Position numbers and translations under genes: made by a program
Shown here: positions 38,073-38,768 of the stretch, piece after piece
Numbering within the stretch: the first letter of the stretch is position 1
How the letters are laid out: each line of letters opens with the position of its first letter
Notes under the pieces: model-generated
The model's input: only the letters and a program-made list of their open reading frames with translations
Database searches by the model: none
Told to the model about the DNA's origin: nothing
Assembly: GCA_027062625.1 (NCBI GenBank)
Contig: JAMOSZ010000019.1
Coordinates: forward strand, 1 to 38,768
Origin: Nautiliaceae bacterium
Lineage (GTDB): Bacteria > Campylobacterota > Campylobacteria > Campylobacterales > Nautiliaceae
DNA: 38,768 bases
Reading direction: 5' to 3'

Positions 38073-38768
38073 TTATTCCTTACCAATCAATCTTTTTAAA
38101 TCGTTAAGCGAATTTAATTGAATGTTTAAAAATCTTCCTATATATTTTAAATCTTTTTGAAGTTTTCTTTCGTTTTTTGTTTTTTCATAGTGATTTATTG
38201 TGTTTTCAATCAAATCTCTTATTGGTTTTGGAAGGTCTTTTGTTTCTTCTTGATTATTGCTTTGAGTGTTATTATTTGATAGCTTATCCAATAAATCGTA
38301 AAATTTATTTACCAAGTATTCAATCTTATCAATATCTTCGTGAGCTTTTGATTTTTCGTCAATAAGTTTTAAAACTCCTGCAAGAGTACTTAATCTTAAA
38401 TTTAATGCTGCTCCTTTTAGTTTGTGAGCTACTCTATGAAGCTTTTCATAATCTTTATCTTTTATGGCCTTTTCAAATGCTGGCTTTTCGCTTTTAATCA
38501 TTTCAAATAATTCATCTTTTAACTCTTTAATTTCATCAATATCCATTGAAAGTTCTTCTGCGGCAGTTTTCATCTCTTCTTCGAGCTCTTTTTCGGCTTC
38601 TTCTTTACTTAATTGCAAAAATCTCTCAATATCACTAAATTCATCTTCAAATGATAAGCTAATCTCCATTCCTTCTGGAATCTGAATTTCATCTGAGCTT
38701 AATAATTCATCAAGTGATAACTCTTCAAGTCCACCAAGTTCATTTTCTTTTTGTTTAGGTTCTTCTTT
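38073..38768 (-). CDS. HPt phosphotransfer protein, 5' end outside window
   Basis: The C-terminal 231 residues of a longer protein: the frame stays open to the window end, upstream of a methionine at 38669, so that methionine is not necessarily the start. The visible N-terminal part is acidic (ELGGLEELSLDELLSSDE). An HPt domain follows, with the phosphoacceptor histidine encoded at 38424-38426 in LHRVAHKLKGAALNL and the helix LAGVLKLIDEKSK. A Ser/Asn/Gln-rich hinge (LSNNNTQSNNQEE) leads to a C-terminal helical region. It is the upstream member of the NIT hybrid kinase operon and most likely accepts phosphate from the kinase receiver. Other domains may lie beyond the window. Confidence 0.88.
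   Translation of the reverse strand, partial: KEEPKQKENELGGLEELSLDELLSSDEIQIPEGMEISLSFEDEFSDIERFLQLSKEEAEKELEEEMKTAAEELSMDIDEIKELKDELFEMIKSEKPAFEKAIKDKDYEKLHRVAHKLKGAALNLRLSTLAGVLKLIDEKSKAHEDIDKIEYLVNKFYDLLDKLSNNNTQSNNQEETKDLPKPIRDLIENTINHYEKTKNERKLQKDLKYIGRFLNIQLNSLNDLKRLIGKE

Noticed and set aside
34030-38768. Chemotaxis cluster
   Set aside because: No CheA P1-P5 layout, CheW, CheR/CheB or methyl-accepting protein is present; the kinase is an ordinary HisKA hybrid with a NIT sensor.

Overview
The window is very AT-rich, tightly packed bacterial DNA with many 1-22 base overlaps between neighbouring genes. It reads as a member of the Campylobacterota. The evidence is the futalosine-pathway gene mqnE, a PerR-type Fur protein, a UPF0763 gene directly after argF, and gene orders recalled from Campylobacter jejuni (rpmE-rsmI-TrmH methylase-membrane protein; ribA-rsmG-small zinc-ribbon gene). 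Promoters are mostly extended -10 elements (TGnTATAAT) without a -35 box. A thermophilic vent lineage of the Nautiliales type (Nautilia, Caminibacter, Lebetimonas) is my best guess, supported by an archaeal-looking KaiC-like ATPase/regulator pair; this is inference.

Layout. 1-2856 (minus): a truncated RodZ-like membrane protein, a TrmH-family rRNA methylase, rsmI, rpmE, then a separately transcribed RRM protein. 2950-6802: an unknown helical protein facing dnaE. 6829-8299 (minus): a type II restriction-modification pair. 8353-11537 (plus): thrC, an AEC permease and a ModA-like binding protein. 11530-13493 (minus): a KamA-like radical SAM enzyme with a DUF218 protein. 13549-17340 (plus): an SDR enzyme, a Cys-type formate dehydrogenase-like catalytic subunit, and a YfdX protein behind a perfect consensus promoter. 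17346-19502 (minus): rsmG, a zinc-ribbon protein, an unknown protein and rodA. 19523-20049: a decayed IS607-family element lying between rsmG and ribA. 20121-24055: ribA (minus), then argF, a UPF0763 gene, ahpC, perR, a DUF503 gene and a NYN-domain gene (plus). 24052-28037 (minus): pyk cotranscribed behind a KaiC-like ATPase and an HTH regulator, then class Ib DAHP synthase. 28172-28912 (plus): a DnaQ-like exonuclease. 28909-32954 (minus): glnD with an overlapping diguanylate cyclase. 33001-34011 (plus): mqnE. 34030-38768 (minus): a phosphorelay operon with an HPt protein cut by the window end, a Sel1-like protein, a NIT-domain hybrid histidine kinase and a receiver protein.

How the genes work together. 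Most are housekeeping: ribosome maturation, replication, cell wall, amino-acid, riboflavin and menaquinone synthesis. Accessory or sensory modules are set between them: restriction-modification, peroxide defence (ahpC-perR), nitrogen plus c-di-GMP signalling (glnD-GGDEF) and the NIT phosphorelay. The best candidate for an undescribed system is the KaiC-like ATPase/HTH pair translationally coupled to pyruvate kinase. No tRNA, rRNA or CRISPR array was seen, and no gene-free stretch exceeds 300 bases apart from the mobile-element remnant.
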